The notes beneath the pieces were generated by a model that had not been told where the DNA came from, searched no databases, and saw only the letters and a list, made by a program, of their open reading frames with translations. From contig CAVOUI010000012.1 in NCBI GenBank assembly GCA_963699525.1, positions 248,001 to 312,000 on the forward strand: DNA of 64,000 nucleotides, in the 5' to 3' direction. Shown in pieces: positions 48,613 to 59,477 of the stretch; position 1 is the stretch's first letter, and every line of letters starts with the position of its first letter. The stretch is from SG8-41 sp963699525 (GTDB taxonomy: Bacteria > Pseudomonadota > Gammaproteobacteria > Burkholderiales > SG8-41). Both the position numbers and the translations under genes were made by a program.

Positions 48613-49255
48613 TTATCGCTTGTTGACAGGCGACTGCGGGTCGATGAGATACGCCACGAGGTCCGTGATCTGCTCCGGCGTGAGATGGCCATTCGCCCCG
48701 AGTCGCGGCATGTTGGAGCAGGGCGCGAAGGCCCAGCCGTCGTAAATCCTCTCGTAGGTAAGCTTCGCCACCGCTTCCGAATTGCCGCGTTGCGCGCCGT
48801 AACCGGTCAGGCTGGGGCCAATGTTGCCCACGTTGAATTCCTTGGGGTCGAGGGCATGGCAATTCGAGCAGAGACCGCCGTTGACCTTGCTCGTCTCGAG
48901 CTTGCCGCCGAGGATGCGGCCCCCTTGGCCGTCGTAAGCGAGCTTTGCGCCCATCTTCCAGTCGCCGAGCGAGCTTGCCGGACGCGGGATACTTGATCGA
49001 GGCGCGGGCGAGCCTGACCACCTCCGCAGCCTCCTGCTGGGAGAGCTTCGCGGCGCCGATCTTGCTGCAGATCCGCTGGGATTCATCCTGAACCACGCGC
49101 CCGGAGAATGCCGGTGAGGTGCGGGAATACGCCTCGCTCACCAGTTTTTCCCCCTGCTGGCGCGTCGTTGCCTCGTCCGGGAAGCTCGCGCAGCCCGCGA
49201 CGATCAGCATCGGAGCGAACGATACCGAAACTGCCAACCAATTCGACTTGCGCAT
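48613..49255 (-). CDS. soxX: SoxX monohaem cytochrome c (one frame correction)
   Basis: About 213 aa after correction. It has a lipoprotein-like or Sec leader with a Cys (VAGCASFPDE). After removal of one G near 48978 the frame passes from RASIKYPAS to LGDWKMGAKLAYDGQGG. The haem motif CSNCH and the Met ligand in CSNMPRLGANG follow, together with GPSLTGYGAQRGNS, the SoxX signature. It forms the SoxAX c-type cytochrome that couples thiosulfate to SoxY. It lies between soxA (18-base gap) and soxB. The leader with a Cys could also be a lipoprotein signal, which would tether SoxAX. Confidence 0.9.
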
Positions 49256-49273
49256 TGTGTCCTCCTCCGTCCG

Positions 49274-50078
49274 CTAGCGCTTGACGCCGGGAACCTGGAT
49301 CACCGCACCGTTACCCTGGTAATTGAGATAGCTGGTGATGGCGATCGAGAGATCGGACAGGTAGGGGAGGTCGGGCAGGCGCATCTGCCAGTAGCAAATC
49401 TTCAGCCGCCACTGCATCGTGCGCAGGTTGCTTTGCGTACCGAGATAAGCGGGCCAAGTCGAGACGGTTTCCTGCATCTGCTTCGGATCCATCATGTTGG
49501 GCAGGTCCTGCAGCCGGATACGCTTCCCGTTGTCGCCGTGACAGGTCACGCAGGCAAAATCGGTTGGCCCGTTACGCCGGAAGAAGATGTACTCGCCCGC
49601 CTTGTACAGGTCGTACTCCTTTTGATGGCTCAAGCGGACGTTCATTTTCATCCCGTTCGAGCGGGAGGCGATGTAGGCGGCCAGTGCCTCCATATCGGAC
49701 ATTTGGTCGAGATTGCCCATCGCCGTTTTGGCCAGGTCTTCGCTCTTGAAGCCCTGGAGGTTGACCATGCAGGTCACGAGCCGCGACTCGAGGTCCTGGA
49801 CCTTGTCAGTGTCGGAGAAGTAGCGCGGCAGCTGCGGCGTACGCGCCCTCGAGTTTTCCCGGCCCGAGACCGAAATCGCACTGTTCGAGCGAGGCGCGCT
49901 TGGGTCCGCGTGGCTCGGCGAAGACGCGCTTGCCGCGCTCCACCCAGAGCTCGCCCGGGTTGTCCTCGGCGAGCATCTTGCGCCCGACCTCGAGCGAGTC
50001 GGACTGCGTGTAGGCCGCGCCCGGCCAAGCGAGGCACGCGAGTGCGATCGCGGCGATCCCTGCGCGCGTTGTCGGCAT
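49274..50078 (-). CDS. soxA: SoxA cytochrome c (one frame correction)
   Basis: About 267 aa after correction. The signal peptide (about 1-25) is followed by the SoxA start GKRVFAEPRGPKRASLEQCDFG. Removing one C near 49822 turns AYAAAAALLL into AYAQLPRYFSDTDKVQDLE and continues into TCMVNLQGFKSEDL. One haem motif CVTCH is present. The active-site cysteine, which carries the persulfide, is in LKICYWQMRLPDLPYLS near the C-terminus. Only one CxxCH is visible, so this is a monohaem SoxA. It lies between soxZ and soxX. Confidence 0.92.
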
Positions 50079-50113
50079 GTTCTCCTCCTCCTGTTGCTAG
50101 CGCGCGACCCCGG

Positions 50114-50434
50114 TCAGGAAGCCGGCGCCACCGTTGCTTCGTCCGTGCGCTTGTCGCCCTTGTTGTCGATCCAGGTGACGCCGATCTTGTCGCCGGCCTT
50201 CGCGCCCTTGATGCGCAGCCCCAGGAAGGGGTTGCGCGAAACCGCCTGGCTCCATTGGGTGTCGAGCACCGTCTTGCCGTTGTGGGTGACCACCACGCTC
50301 TGAATGAAGTGCAGCGGCACGACTTCCCCTTTCGCGTCCTTGCGCTGCCCGGTTTCCATGGGGTGCATCATCAGGATCCGCACGTCGGCGACGTCGCCCT
50401 GGAGCGTCGCGCGGATTTTCATCGGTTCAGCCAT
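50114..50434 (-). CDS. soxZ: SoxZ, partner of the sulfur carrier SoxY
   Basis: The protein has 106 aa and no signal peptide; it is exported with SoxY. It starts MAEPMKIRATLQGDVADVRILMMHPMETG and is immunoglobulin-like in the second half (NPFLGLRIKGAKAGDKIGVTW). Length and motifs are typical. It lies 31 bases after soxY and 35 bases before soxA. Confidence 0.95.
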   Translation of the reverse strand: MAEPMKIRATLQGDVADVRILMMHPMETGQRKDAKGEVVPLHFIQSVVVTHNGKTVLDTQWSQAVSRNPFLGLRIKGAKAGDKIGVTWIDNKGDKRTDEATVAPAS

Positions 50435-50465
50435 GATGCCATCCTCTTCTTGTTGCGCGCCCGCG

Positions 50466-50933
50466 TCAGCCGCAGCCGCCGACGGTGATTTTCACTTCCT
50501 TCTTCGCGGTGTAGTACTTTCCGTCCGCCTTGACCACCGCCCACACGTTGGAAGTCTGCCCCATCTTGATGCGGGCCGACACGTAGCCTTCGCCTCCGCC
50601 GGACACGTCGAACGTTGCGGCGAGCGGAAACGGATTCTTCTCGGCCACGATCGAAATCTGCTGGGTACCGGGCAGCTTGCTCGTGACCGCGACTGGAACC
50701 ACGGCGCCGTTTTCGGCGATGTCCGGCGCGGTGATGATGATGTCCTTGCTTTCCGTGGCGCCGGTCGCGCCGAGGCTCTTCATGACGTCGGCCAGCGTCT
50801 TGGCCTCGAAGCCCGCCTTGTTCCAGGTCGCGGCTCGCGCCTGGCCGCTTGCGATCAGGCCCGCGGCCCAGGCGACGGCGAGCGCGCCGGTTCCGCCGGT
50901 CAGTTTCAGGAAATTTCTGCGCAGGATACTCAT
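50466..50933 (-). CDS. soxY: SoxY, sulfur-substrate carrier with GGCG tail
   Basis: The protein has 155 aa. A twin-arginine leader (MSILRRNFLKLTGGTGALAV) leads to a mature Ig-like domain that ends in VKITVGGCG, the swinging-arm cysteine that carries the sulfur. ATG 50933 has a strong ribosome site (GGAGAAGAG) and starts the Tat leader. Upstream in-frame codons add nothing. It is the first gene of soxYZAXB. No soxCD or soxV is seen in the window, which fits a pathway where the SoxY-bound sulfane sulfur is handed to other carriers. Confidence 0.96.
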   Translation of the reverse strand: MSILRRNFLKLTGGTGALAVAWAAGLIASGQARAATWNKAGFEAKTLADVMKSLGATGATESKDIIITAPDIAENGAVVPVAVTSKLPGTQQISIVAEKNPFPLAATFDVSGGGEGYVSARIKMGQTSNVWAVVKADGKYYTAKKEVKITVGGCG

Positions 50934-51090
50934 AAGCGATCTCTTCTCCTCGGTTGGAACTCCAGGCGGGCGGGTCGCCGCCTGCCTATTGGAAATCAAA
51001 CTGAAATATTAGTGCGAGTTCCTCCGTGCCGTCCACCGCGCACTCCTTATCGGTCCATAAGTAAAGCTGAAAAAATGTCGCGGCGCGGGT

Positions 51091-51573
51091 TCAGCGCGGC
51101 GTGGCGACCCAGTGACCTGATTTACCGCCCTTTTTCTCCAGCAGGCCGATATTCTCGAGGCGCATGCCGCGGTCGGCGGACTTGCACATGTCGTAGATCG
51201 TGAGCAGGCCCGCAGCAACCGCGGTGAGCGCCTCCATCTCCACTCCCGTATGCCCGGTCGTGGCCACGGTTGCCTCGCACCGCACTGCGCCGGCCTTGCG
51301 CTCCAGGGTGAAGTCCACGCTCACGTGGGTAAGCGCCAGCGGATGGCAGAGCGGGATCAGGTCCGCCGTGCGCTTCGCAGCCTGTATCGCGGCGATGCGC
51401 GCGACCCCGAGCACGTCGCCTTTCGCCGCGGTCCCGGCGGCGATTCTCTTCAGCGTCGCGGGCAGCATGCGGATGCGGCCGGCGGCGCGCGCAACGCGGT
51501 GCGTCGCGCCCTTGCCGGCGACGTCGACCATGTGCGCCTGTCCGCGCGCGTCGAAATGCGTGAGTTTCTTCAA
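51091..51573 (-). CDS. moaC: Cyclic pyranopterin monophosphate synthase
   Basis: The protein has 160 aa with the family motifs GDVLGVARIAAIQAAKRT, PLCHPLALTHVSVD, and GVEMEALTAV with the active-site Lys in DMCKSADRGM. It acts in molybdopterin synthesis, which the formate dehydrogenase of this window needs. It is on the same strand as, and 157 bases upstream of, soxY. A separate sox promoter in that gap is probable but could not be fixed. Confidence 0.95.
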   Translation of the reverse strand: MKKLTHFDARGQAHMVDVAGKGATHRVARAAGRIRMLPATLKRIAAGTAAKGDVLGVARIAAIQAAKRTADLIPLCHPLALTHVSVDFTLERKAGAVRCEATVATTGHTGVEMEALTAVAAGLLTIYDMCKSADRGMRLENIGLLEKKGGKSGHWVATPR

Positions 51574-51643
51574 AGCCCGGATTGCAGCGTGAAGCGCGGC
51601 GTTCCCGTTAGGAACTCCAGCCCGCCCGAATTATCATATCACT

Positions 51644-53081
51644 ATGCGGATGCGCGCCCTGCTTGCCGTGCTGCTGGTTGCCGTCCCGGGCGCTCTCGCC
51701 CAGGGGCTGCCCGACCTCGGCGACGTCGCGCAGGCGGGCTTCACGCCCCTGCAGGAGCGGCGGCTGGGCGAAGCCATCATGCGCCAGATCCGCGCCGACC
51801 GCGACTATTACGATGACGCGGAGGCGACCGACTACATCAATACGCTGGGCAACCGCCTCGCTTCGAACTCCTCGGACGCCGCGCGGACTTTCGAATTCTT
51901 CCTGATCAACGACCGCCAGATCAACGCCTTCGCGCTGCCCGGCGGATTCATTGGCGTCAATACCGGACTTCTCCTGGCTGCGCAGGCGGAGTCCGAGCTG
52001 GCGGGCGTGGTGGGCCACGAAATCTCGCACGTCACCCAGCGGCATATCGCGCGCATGTTGCAGCAACAGCAACAGAGCAGCCTCGCCACGCTCGGGACGA
52101 TTGCGGCAGCGCTGCTGCTCTCGCGCGTGAGTACGCAGGCGACGGAAGCCGCTATTGCGTTCGGCCAAGCGGGCGCCGTCCAGAGCCAGCTCAACTTTTC
52201 TCGCGACAACGAGCGCGAGGCCGACCGATTCGGCTTGCAGCTCCTCGACAAGGCGGGGTTCGATCCGCGCGGGAATGGCGAGTTTCTTCGAGCGGCTGCA
52301 GCGCGCGACGCGCGTCTACGAGTCCGGCGCGCCGTCCTACCTGCGCACGCACCCGCTCACCTACGAGCGTATCGCCGACATGCAGAGCCGGACGGAGGAG
52401 TTGGGCTACCGGCAGGTCCCGGACAGCATCGAATTCCAGCTGATCCGCGCGAAGCTCCGGGCGCAGCTCGACGCGCCGCGCGACGCCGTCGCCTTTTTCG
52501 AGCAGAGCCTCGCCGAGCGCAAGTTCCTGAGCGAGGCCGCGAGCCGCTACGGGCTCGCCGCGAGTCTGATGCGCATCCGGAGCTACCCGCGGGCGCAGGG
52601 CGAGATCGTGGCCCTGCGCAAGCTCGTGCCCGCCAACGCGATCGTGGAAACGCTGAATTGCGAGTTCGAGCATGACTCCGGCGGCGCGGAGAAGTCGCTT
52701 CCCTGCTACCGGGATGCGTTGAAGACCTATTCCTCTTACCGCGCCCTGGTCTACGGCTACGCCAACGCGCTGCTCGAGACGAACCGGCCCGCGGACGCGC
52801 TCAAGCTGGTGGAGGCGCGGCTGCTCGTGATCACGGACGACTACCGCCTGTACCAGCTGCAGGCACGCGCCTACGCGGCGCTCAACAACCCGCTCGCCCA
52901 GCATCGGGCCCAGGCGGAGGCCTATATCCGGATGGGGAACCTCACGGCCGCGATCGAGCAGCTGCGGATCGGCCTGAAGAGCGGCGGCGGGGACTTCTAC
53001 CAGGTATCGAGCGCCGAGTCGCGCTTGCGGGAGCTGCGCAAGCTGGACGAGGAAATTCGGCGCGAGGCGGGCAAGAAGTAA
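51644..53081 (+). CDS. M48-family periplasmic metalloprotease with TPR (BepA-like; one frame correction)
   Basis: About 478 aa after correction. The signal peptide (about 1-20) is followed by an M48 domain with the zinc motif VVGHEISHVTQRH near residue 125 and the third-ligand region NFSRDNEREADRFG. Removing one A near 52274 joins FDPRG to MASFFERLQRATRVYESGAPSYLRTHPLTYERI. The C-terminal half is TPR (about 250-460). The plan equals BepA, which checks outer-membrane protein assembly. It is divergent from moaC. Confidence 0.92.
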
Positions 53082-53132
53082 GCGGCACGCAGGTGAGCCC
53101 GCGCGGTGGCGGGCGGGCAAAGGGGGGTTCGG

Positions 53133-55520
53133 ATGACGGTTGCTCGCGGCCGCTTGCAGGCCGCGTTGTGGCTGCTGGGACTGGTCGGGGTCGCGCTCCT
53201 ACCCGATCCGGGTGCCGTGCTCCCGCAGTGGACCTACTACTTCCGGGACATCTCCCTTTCGTTCCTGCCGCTGCGCCAGTTTCAGGCGAGCGAGCTGGCG
53301 GCGGGGCGGCTTCCGTTCTGGAATCCCTACGTGCACGAAGGCGAGTTCATGATGCCTTCGTTTTACCCGCTCGACCTCCTGCACGTGCTCGATTCGAGCC
53401 CCGAGTTCGTGTCGTGGCTGCTCACGCTGCACCTGCCGCTCGCCGCGCTCGGCGCCTATGCGCTGGGCCGCACGCGCGGCATGTCGCGGCCCGGGGCTTT
53501 CGTCTGCGGCACGGTGTACGCAATCGGCGGCTTCGCGCTGTCCACCCTCAATCTCTACACGTTCCTGCAGGCGCTCGCACTGGCGCCGCTCCTCGTGCTC
53601 GCGTGCGAGCGTGCGGGGGCAAGCGGCGGGCGCTGGATTGCCGGCGTCGCCCTGGTGCTCGCGGCGAGCCTCGCGACGCTGGCGCTGGAGATCGTCGCGC
53701 AGGGCGTTGCGCTGGGCGTGCTGCTCGCGCTCTTTCGCGACGCCCCCGCAGGACAGCCGCCCGCCGCTGCCAATGCGGCGGCGTTGCGGCTTGGAGCGGC
53801 TCTGGTTCTGGGGGTCGGGCTGGCGGGCGTCCCCGTCGCGATTACGCTGGGGGTGCTCCCGGAAACCCAGCGCGGGGCGGGATTTTCCCTGGATGAGGCG
53901 GGCAGCCTGGCGCTGCCGCCGCTCGCGCTGTTCCAGTTCCTGGTGCCGAACCTGTTCGGCTCGCTTGCCCGTCCGATCGAGACGTGGTGGGGCGGCGCCG
54001 TCTTCAGGGACGGCACGCCCTATTTCCTCAGCATCTATCTGGGCGCCCTGGTTTTCGCGCTCGCGGTCGCGGGGGCGGCGACGGCGCCCCGACGCGAGCG
54101 CATCGTGCTCGTCGTCCTGGCAATCCTCGGCAGCTGGCTCGCGCTGGGACCGACGGGCGGACTGTGGACCCTGCTAAACGGTCTCCCGCTTGCCAATGCG
54201 TTTCGCACGCCGAGCAAGGCTCTTTTCGTGGTCCACTTCGCGGTGGCGCTGCTCGCCGGGCGTGGCGCGGACCGGCTCGCGGGCGGCGGAGGCTGGAACA
54301 TCTTTGCCCTGGTGGGCGGCATCGGCGCGCTTGTCGCGGGGGCGATTGCCACCGCGAGCTGGCTCGCCACGGACAACGTCGCCGGGCTGCTTCAACTCGA
54401 CGCGGCCGCGAGCAAGGAGCTGGCGGCGATTCTCCCCGGGGACGCCGGCCGGTGCGCGGTGACCGGGTTGCTGGGCGTGGGGCTTGCGATCGCGGTGCAG
54501 CGGGCGCGGCTGCGCCCCCAGCTCGCGGCGCTGCTGGTCGCGCTGGTGGTGGCGGTGGACCTCGCGCGTGCTGGGGTCGGCATCAACCGCCAGTCGAACC
54601 CGCTGGTATTCCGGGTGCTTCCAGGAATCTCGGCCGAGCGCCTCGATGACCTGGGCGGCGGACGGGTGTTCGCGGTTCCCCTCAGCCTCAGCCGGAGTTT
54701 CCTCACTTGGCTGAATACGCGCCAGCCCGATACCGACCTCTCGATGACTTACGCGATGCGCCAGCAGCTCGAGCCGTATCTCAACGTCATGAGCCGCGTG
54801 GAGACCGCGGGATCGCAGGATCGCACGCGCCTCTCTCCGCTCTATTCGTCGCTCGGATGGACCGGGTACGATAGGGGCGACGTCACGCAGTTCCTGCCTC
54901 TGCTCCGTCACGCGGCCGTGAGCCGCATTCTGAGCTTCGACCTCCTGGAGCACCCGGACCTCGAATTGCGCAGGACCGTGCCGGTCGGACTGACCGGGCT
55001 GACCCTTCATGTTTACGCGTTGAAGCACCCCTGGCCGCGGGTGGTCGTGGCGTGCCGCGCGCACCGTGCTGCGACGCGGCTCGATGCCGCGCTGGCGCCT
55101 CACGCCGCGACTTGGGATTCCAATCGCGACGTCGCCTTCGAGGATCCCGGCGTGTTGCCCGCGGCGGCATGCAGCACGGCGGGCGCGCTCACTATTTCGC
55201 TGCTCCCGGATGAGGAGCGCTACGAAGTGGAAAGCGACGGCCCCGGATGGCTGCTGGTGCGTTCCACGCATGCGCGCGGCTGGCGCGCAACGCTCGACGG
55301 CCATCCGGCGGCGCTCCTGCGCGCGGACGGCCGCCACCGGGCAGTGGCGGTTCCAGCCGGCCGGCACGCCGTCACGCTCCGCTACGAGCCGCCGGGTCTG
55401 TGGCCCGGCGTAATATTGACGTGCTTATCCGCTGCGGCCGTCCTCTGGATGCTGGCCTGGCAGGGCAAGCCAGGGAGGCGAGTTGAGCGAGGCGACACCG
55501 GCCGGAACCCCGTCCCATAA
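53133..55520 (+). CDS. Large polytopic membrane protein, YfhO/GT-C like
   Basis: This is a 795-aa protein. An early external motif YYFRDISLSFLPLRQFQASEL followed by PFWNPYVHEGEF is the arrangement of YfhO-type GT-C glycosyltransferase homologues. Twelve or so membrane helices reach residue about 500. A soluble C-terminal domain of about 260 residues ends with a beta-rich segment (RSTHARGWRATLDGH) and a last helix. ATG 53133 was chosen. Its 3' end overlaps chrA by 38 bases. The substrate is unknown. Confidence 0.72.
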   Translation: MTVARGRLQAALWLLGLVGVALLPDPGAVLPQWTYYFRDISLSFLPLRQFQASELAAGRLPFWNPYVHEGEFMMPSFYPLDLLHVLDSSPEFVSWLLTLHLPLAALGAYALGRTRGMSRPGAFVCGTVYAIGGFALSTLNLYTFLQALALAPLLVLACERAGASGGRWIAGVALVLAASLATLALEIVAQGVALGVLLALFRDAPAGQPPAAANAAALRLGAALVLGVGLAGVPVAITLGVLPETQRGAGFSLDEAGSLALPPLALFQFLVPNLFGSLARPIETWWGGAVFRDGTPYFLSIYLGALVFALAVAGAATAPRRERIVLVVLAILGSWLALGPTGGLWTLLNGLPLANAFRTPSKALFVVHFAVALLAGRGADRLAGGGGWNIFALVGGIGALVAGAIATASWLATDNVAGLLQLDAAASKELAAILPGDAGRCAVTGLLGVGLAIAVQRARLRPQLAALLVALVVAVDLARAGVGINRQSNPLVFRVLPGISAERLDDLGGGRVFAVPLSLSRSFLTWLNTRQPDTDLSMTYAMRQQLEPYLNVMSRVETAGSQDRTRLSPLYSSLGWTGYDRGDVTQFLPLLRHAAVSRILSFDLLEHPDLELRRTVPVGLTGLTLHVYALKHPWPRVVVACRAHRAATRLDAALAPHAATWDSNRDVAFEDPGVLPAAACSTAGALTISLLPDEERYEVESDGPGWLLVRSTHARGWRATLDGHPAALLRADGRHRAVAVPAGRHAVTLRYEPPGLWPGVILTCLSAAAVLWMLAWQGKPGRRVERGDTGRNPVP

Positions 55521-56826
55521 CGCCGTCTCCTTCGGCGAGGCGCTGCGCGTCTGGTTCAAGATCGGCTGCATCGGTTTCGGCGGCCCGGCCGGCCAGATCG
55601 CGCTGATGCACCGCATCCTGGTGGACGAGAAGCGCTGGGTCGAGGAGCAGCGCTACCTGCATGCGCTCAACTTCTGCATGCTGCTGCCGGGCCCGGAGGC
55701 GCAGAAGCTCGCGACCTACGTCGGGTGGCTCCTGCACGGCACGCGCGGCGGACTCGCCGCCGGGATCCTCTTCGTGCTGCCGGGCGCGCTGGTGATGCTC
55801 GCCTTCAGCCTGCTCTACGTGCTCGGGCGCGGCGTCCCGGTCGTGGACGGCGCGCTGTTCGGCATCAAGGCGGCCGTGCTGGTGATCGTGGTCGAGGCGT
55901 TGATCCGCATCGGCCGCCGCTCGCTGAAAACGCGCCTGCTGATCGGTCTCGCGGGACTCGCCTTCGTCGGCATCTACTTCCTCGACCTGCCGTTTCCGCT
56001 GATCGTGGCCGCCGCGGGCGCCGCCGGCTACCTCGTTGCGCAGTCAGCGCCCGCCTTGCTCGGGCTGAAAGCCGGCACGGAGGATCACGCCGCGCCTCCC
56101 GCCGGCCGCTGGCGCCAGGCTGCGACGGCCACCGTGGTGGGGCTCGTGCTGTGGTGGACACCGGTCGCGCTCGCCGCCCTGGTGCTCGGCTCGGACCACG
56201 TGCTCGTGGATATCGGCATCTTCTTCTCGAAGCTCGCGGTGGTGAGCTTCGGCGGCGCCTATGCGCTGCTTGCCTACATGGCGCAGGAAGCGGTCGAGAC
56301 CTACCGCTGGATGAGCGCGCCGGAGATGGTGGACGGCCTCGGGCTCGCGGAAACCCTGCCGGGACCGCTCATCAAGGTGACGCAGTTCGTGGGTTTCCTC
56401 GGCGCGTATCGCGACGCCGCGCCGTTCTCGCCGGTCGCCGCCGGCGTGATCGGCTCGGCGCTGACCACGTGGGTCACGTTCGTGCCGCCGATGCTGCTGA
56501 TCTTCGCCGGCGCCCCGTTCATCGAGCAGCTGCGCTCCAATCAACGTCTCTCCGGCGCGCTCGCCGCGATCACGGCCGCGGTGGTCGGCGTCATCCTCAA
56601 TCTCACGGTGTGGTTCGCGCTGCACGTCCTGTTCGGGGACGTCGAGGAGGTGCGCGCGGGAGCGCTGCGCTGGTACGCCTTCGATCCCTGGGCAATCGAT
56701 CTCAAGGTTTCCGCGCTGGCGCTTGCCGCGGCGGTGTTGGCGTTCCGGCTGCATCGCGGCCTGGTGGAGCTGGTGCTCGTGATGGCTGCGCTCGGCATCG
56801 CGGTGCGGCTCGCGTTCGGCGGGTGA
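55483..56826 (+). CDS. chrA: Chromate transporter ChrA, two-domain form
   Basis: This is a 447-aa inner-membrane protein with duplicated CHR domains: IGCIGFGGPAGQIALMHR with LPGPEAQKLATYVG in the first, and KLAVVSFGGAYALLAYMAQ with LAETLPGPLIKVTQFVG in the second. It exports chromate and possibly other oxyanions. The start is TTG 55483 with AGGGAGGCGAG at ideal distance, inside the 3' end of the preceding gene. Sulfate competes with chromate in this family, so a link to the sulfur genes is conceivable but unproven. Confidence 0.92.
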   Translation: MSEATPAGTPSHNAVSFGEALRVWFKIGCIGFGGPAGQIALMHRILVDEKRWVEEQRYLHALNFCMLLPGPEAQKLATYVGWLLHGTRGGLAAGILFVLPGALVMLAFSLLYVLGRGVPVVDGALFGIKAAVLVIVVEALIRIGRRSLKTRLLIGLAGLAFVGIYFLDLPFPLIVAAAGAAGYLVAQSAPALLGLKAGTEDHAAPPAGRWRQAATATVVGLVLWWTPVALAALVLGSDHVLVDIGIFFSKLAVVSFGGAYALLAYMAQEAVETYRWMSAPEMVDGLGLAETLPGPLIKVTQFVGFLGAYRDAAPFSPVAAGVIGSALTTWVTFVPPMLLIFAGAPFIEQLRSNQRLSGALAAITAAVVGVILNLTVWFALHVLFGDVEEVRAGALRWYAFDPWAIDLKVSALALAAAVLAFRLHRGLVELVLVMAALGIAVRLAFGG

Positions 56827-56852
56827 TGCGGTCCGATGTGGTATCTTGCGGC

Positions 56853-58193
<1,341 letters not shown>

Positions 58194-58248
58194 TACGGCG
58201 GCGCATCGGCCCCAAATGGGTTAAACTGCGACTCCCTGCAGGGCGAGG

Positions 58249-58482
58249 ATGGCGATGAATTTCGACAAGGAGCTCGATGCGCGCGGGTTGAACTGCCCGC
58301 TACCGATCCTGCGCGCCAAGAAGGCGCTGACGGACCTGGCTTCCGGCCAGGTTCTCAAGATCGTGGCGACCGATCCCGGATCGGTCAAGGATTTCGCGGC
58401 GTTCTCCAAGCAGACCGGCAACTCGCTGCTCTCCTCCGAGACGGTGGAAAACGAGTTCATCTTCTTCATGAAGAAGCGCTAG
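58249..58482 (+). CDS. tusA: TusA-family sulfur carrier protein
   Basis: The protein has 76 aa, with the sulfur-binding CPxP motif in ARGLNCPLPILRAKKAL near residue 16 and the family end ENEFIFFMKKR. It moves persulfide sulfur in the cytoplasm, either for tRNA thiolation or, in sulfur oxidisers, toward sulfite-forming enzymes. ATG 58249 follows GGGCGAGG; ATG 58255 is possible. It is convergent with the DsrC-like gene, whose stop is 50 bases away. Confidence 0.95.
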   Translation: MAMNFDKELDARGLNCPLPILRAKKALTDLASGQVLKIVATDPGSVKDFAAFSKQTGNSLLSSETVENEFIFFMKKR

Positions 58483-58532
58483 GCGCCGCGGCGCAGGACG
58501 GCCCACGGCGCTGGCGTGATTCCGGCGGACGT

Positions 58533-58901
58533 CTAGGCGACGCTGCCGAAGCTCTTGTCGATGGCGCCCGCCGGGACCTTGAGCCCGGCGAGGCGGCAGC
58601 CCTGCGCCACCGGCCCGCCGGGAAAGAGCCGATACAGGTATTTGATGCCTCCCTGGCGATGAAACCTTTCGTCGAGCGCGTCGTGCAGCATGCGCAGATT
58701 GACGGCGGTTGCTTCGTGCTTGGCGAAGTACTCCTGCAGGGCCCGCAGCGCTTCCCAGTGGTCCGCGCCGAGCTCCAGGCTTTCCGTGCGCGCCGCCTCC
58801 AGCGCGGCCGACGGCGTCCAGCCCTCCGACGCGTGAGGGAAACGCGGGTCCTTTTTGGCACCGCTTCCGGCGCCGGTAATCGCATCCATCAGGCTCGTCA
58901 T
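58533..58901 (-). CDS. DsrC/TusE-family protein keeping only the inner cysteine
   Basis: The protein has 122 aa. The fold is clear from the HW segment (LELGADHWEALRALQEYF) and the C-terminal arm KYLYRLFPGGPVAQGCRLAGLKVP. The inner cysteine (CysB of DsrC) is present. The position 11 residues later, where DsrC and TusE have the penultimate CysA, is Ala, and nine further residues follow. The named classes are DsrC (both Cys), TusE (CysA only) and RspA (none); CysB-only fits none of them. The ribosome site GGAGG precedes ATG 58901. It is cotranscribed with, and downstream of, the tandem TusA gene (32-base gap). Confidence 0.88.
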   Translation of the reverse strand: MTSLMDAITGAGSGAKKDPRFPHASEGWTPSAALEAARTESLELGADHWEALRALQEYFAKHEATAVNLRMLHDALDERFHRQGGIKYLYRLFPGGPVAQGCRLAGLKVPAGAIDKSFGSVA

Positions 58902-58933
58902 GGTCTAGCCTCCACGGGGCGGTGAGTCTTGCA

Positions 58934-59422
58934 TCAGCGCTTGCGGATGTAGAACTGGTATTCGCCAGGCGCATTTTCCCGGGTATCGGCGAGTTCCAGG
59001 CCGGTCGCCTTCACCCAGCTGCGCACGTCCGCCCGGATGCCGGGACAGTCGCTGACGAGCTGCAGCACCTCGCCCTTGCGCATCCCGTTCAGAAGCTTTT
59101 TCGCCTCCACGATGGGTCCGGGGCAGGTGGCGCCGCGAATGTCGAGCACGGCGTGGGGAGAAACCCGCCGTCCCTTGCCCTTGCGAATGTAGTATCCGGT
59201 CCCGCCTTGCGCCATCTTCCGGGTCTTGAGGATCTCGACATCGGCGTAATTGGGCCAGGAAAAGAGGTCGTCCTTGGTTGCCGGGCAATCGGAAATCAGC
59301 AACATCACTTCGCCCGCAAGGAGCTCGTCGAGAACCCTCCTCGCGCCCAGCAAAGGCCCCGGGCAGGCCGCGCCCTTCATATCCAGGGTGACATGCGGCT
59401 TGGGAAATGTTGCTCGGGCCAT
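58934..59422 (-). CDS. Tandem TusA-TusA sulfur carrier
   Basis: The protein has about 162 aa made of two TusA-like domains in a row. Domain 1 (about 8-80) has GAACPGPLLGARRVLDEL and SDCPATKDD. Domain 2 (about 88-160) has GATCPGPIVEAKKLLNGM and SDCPGIRAD. Each keeps the CPxP sulfur cysteine and a second Cys in SDCP. Both end in a YxIRK-type strand. ATG 59422 starts just before domain 1; the open frame goes further upstream but adds no domain. Two sulfur sites in one chain beside a DsrC-like gene suggest relay of persulfide sulfur. Confidence 0.88.
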   Translation of the reverse strand: MARATFPKPHVTLDMKGAACPGPLLGARRVLDELLAGEVMLLISDCPATKDDLFSWPNYADVEILKTRKMAQGGTGYYIRKGKGRRVSPHAVLDIRGATCPGPIVEAKKLLNGMRKGEVLQLVSDCPGIRADVRSWVKATGLELADTRENAPGEYQFYIRKR

Positions 59423-59477
59423 TTCAGCGGACGCGGCGCGCAATGCTAAACTGAGTATATAACTTTCCGGTACGGCG

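Noticed and set aside
58533..58901. Loss of CysA in the first DsrC-like gene as a frame artefact
   Set aside because: Neither alternative frame after the CRLAGLKVP segment yields a Cys near the expected position, so the absence appears real.
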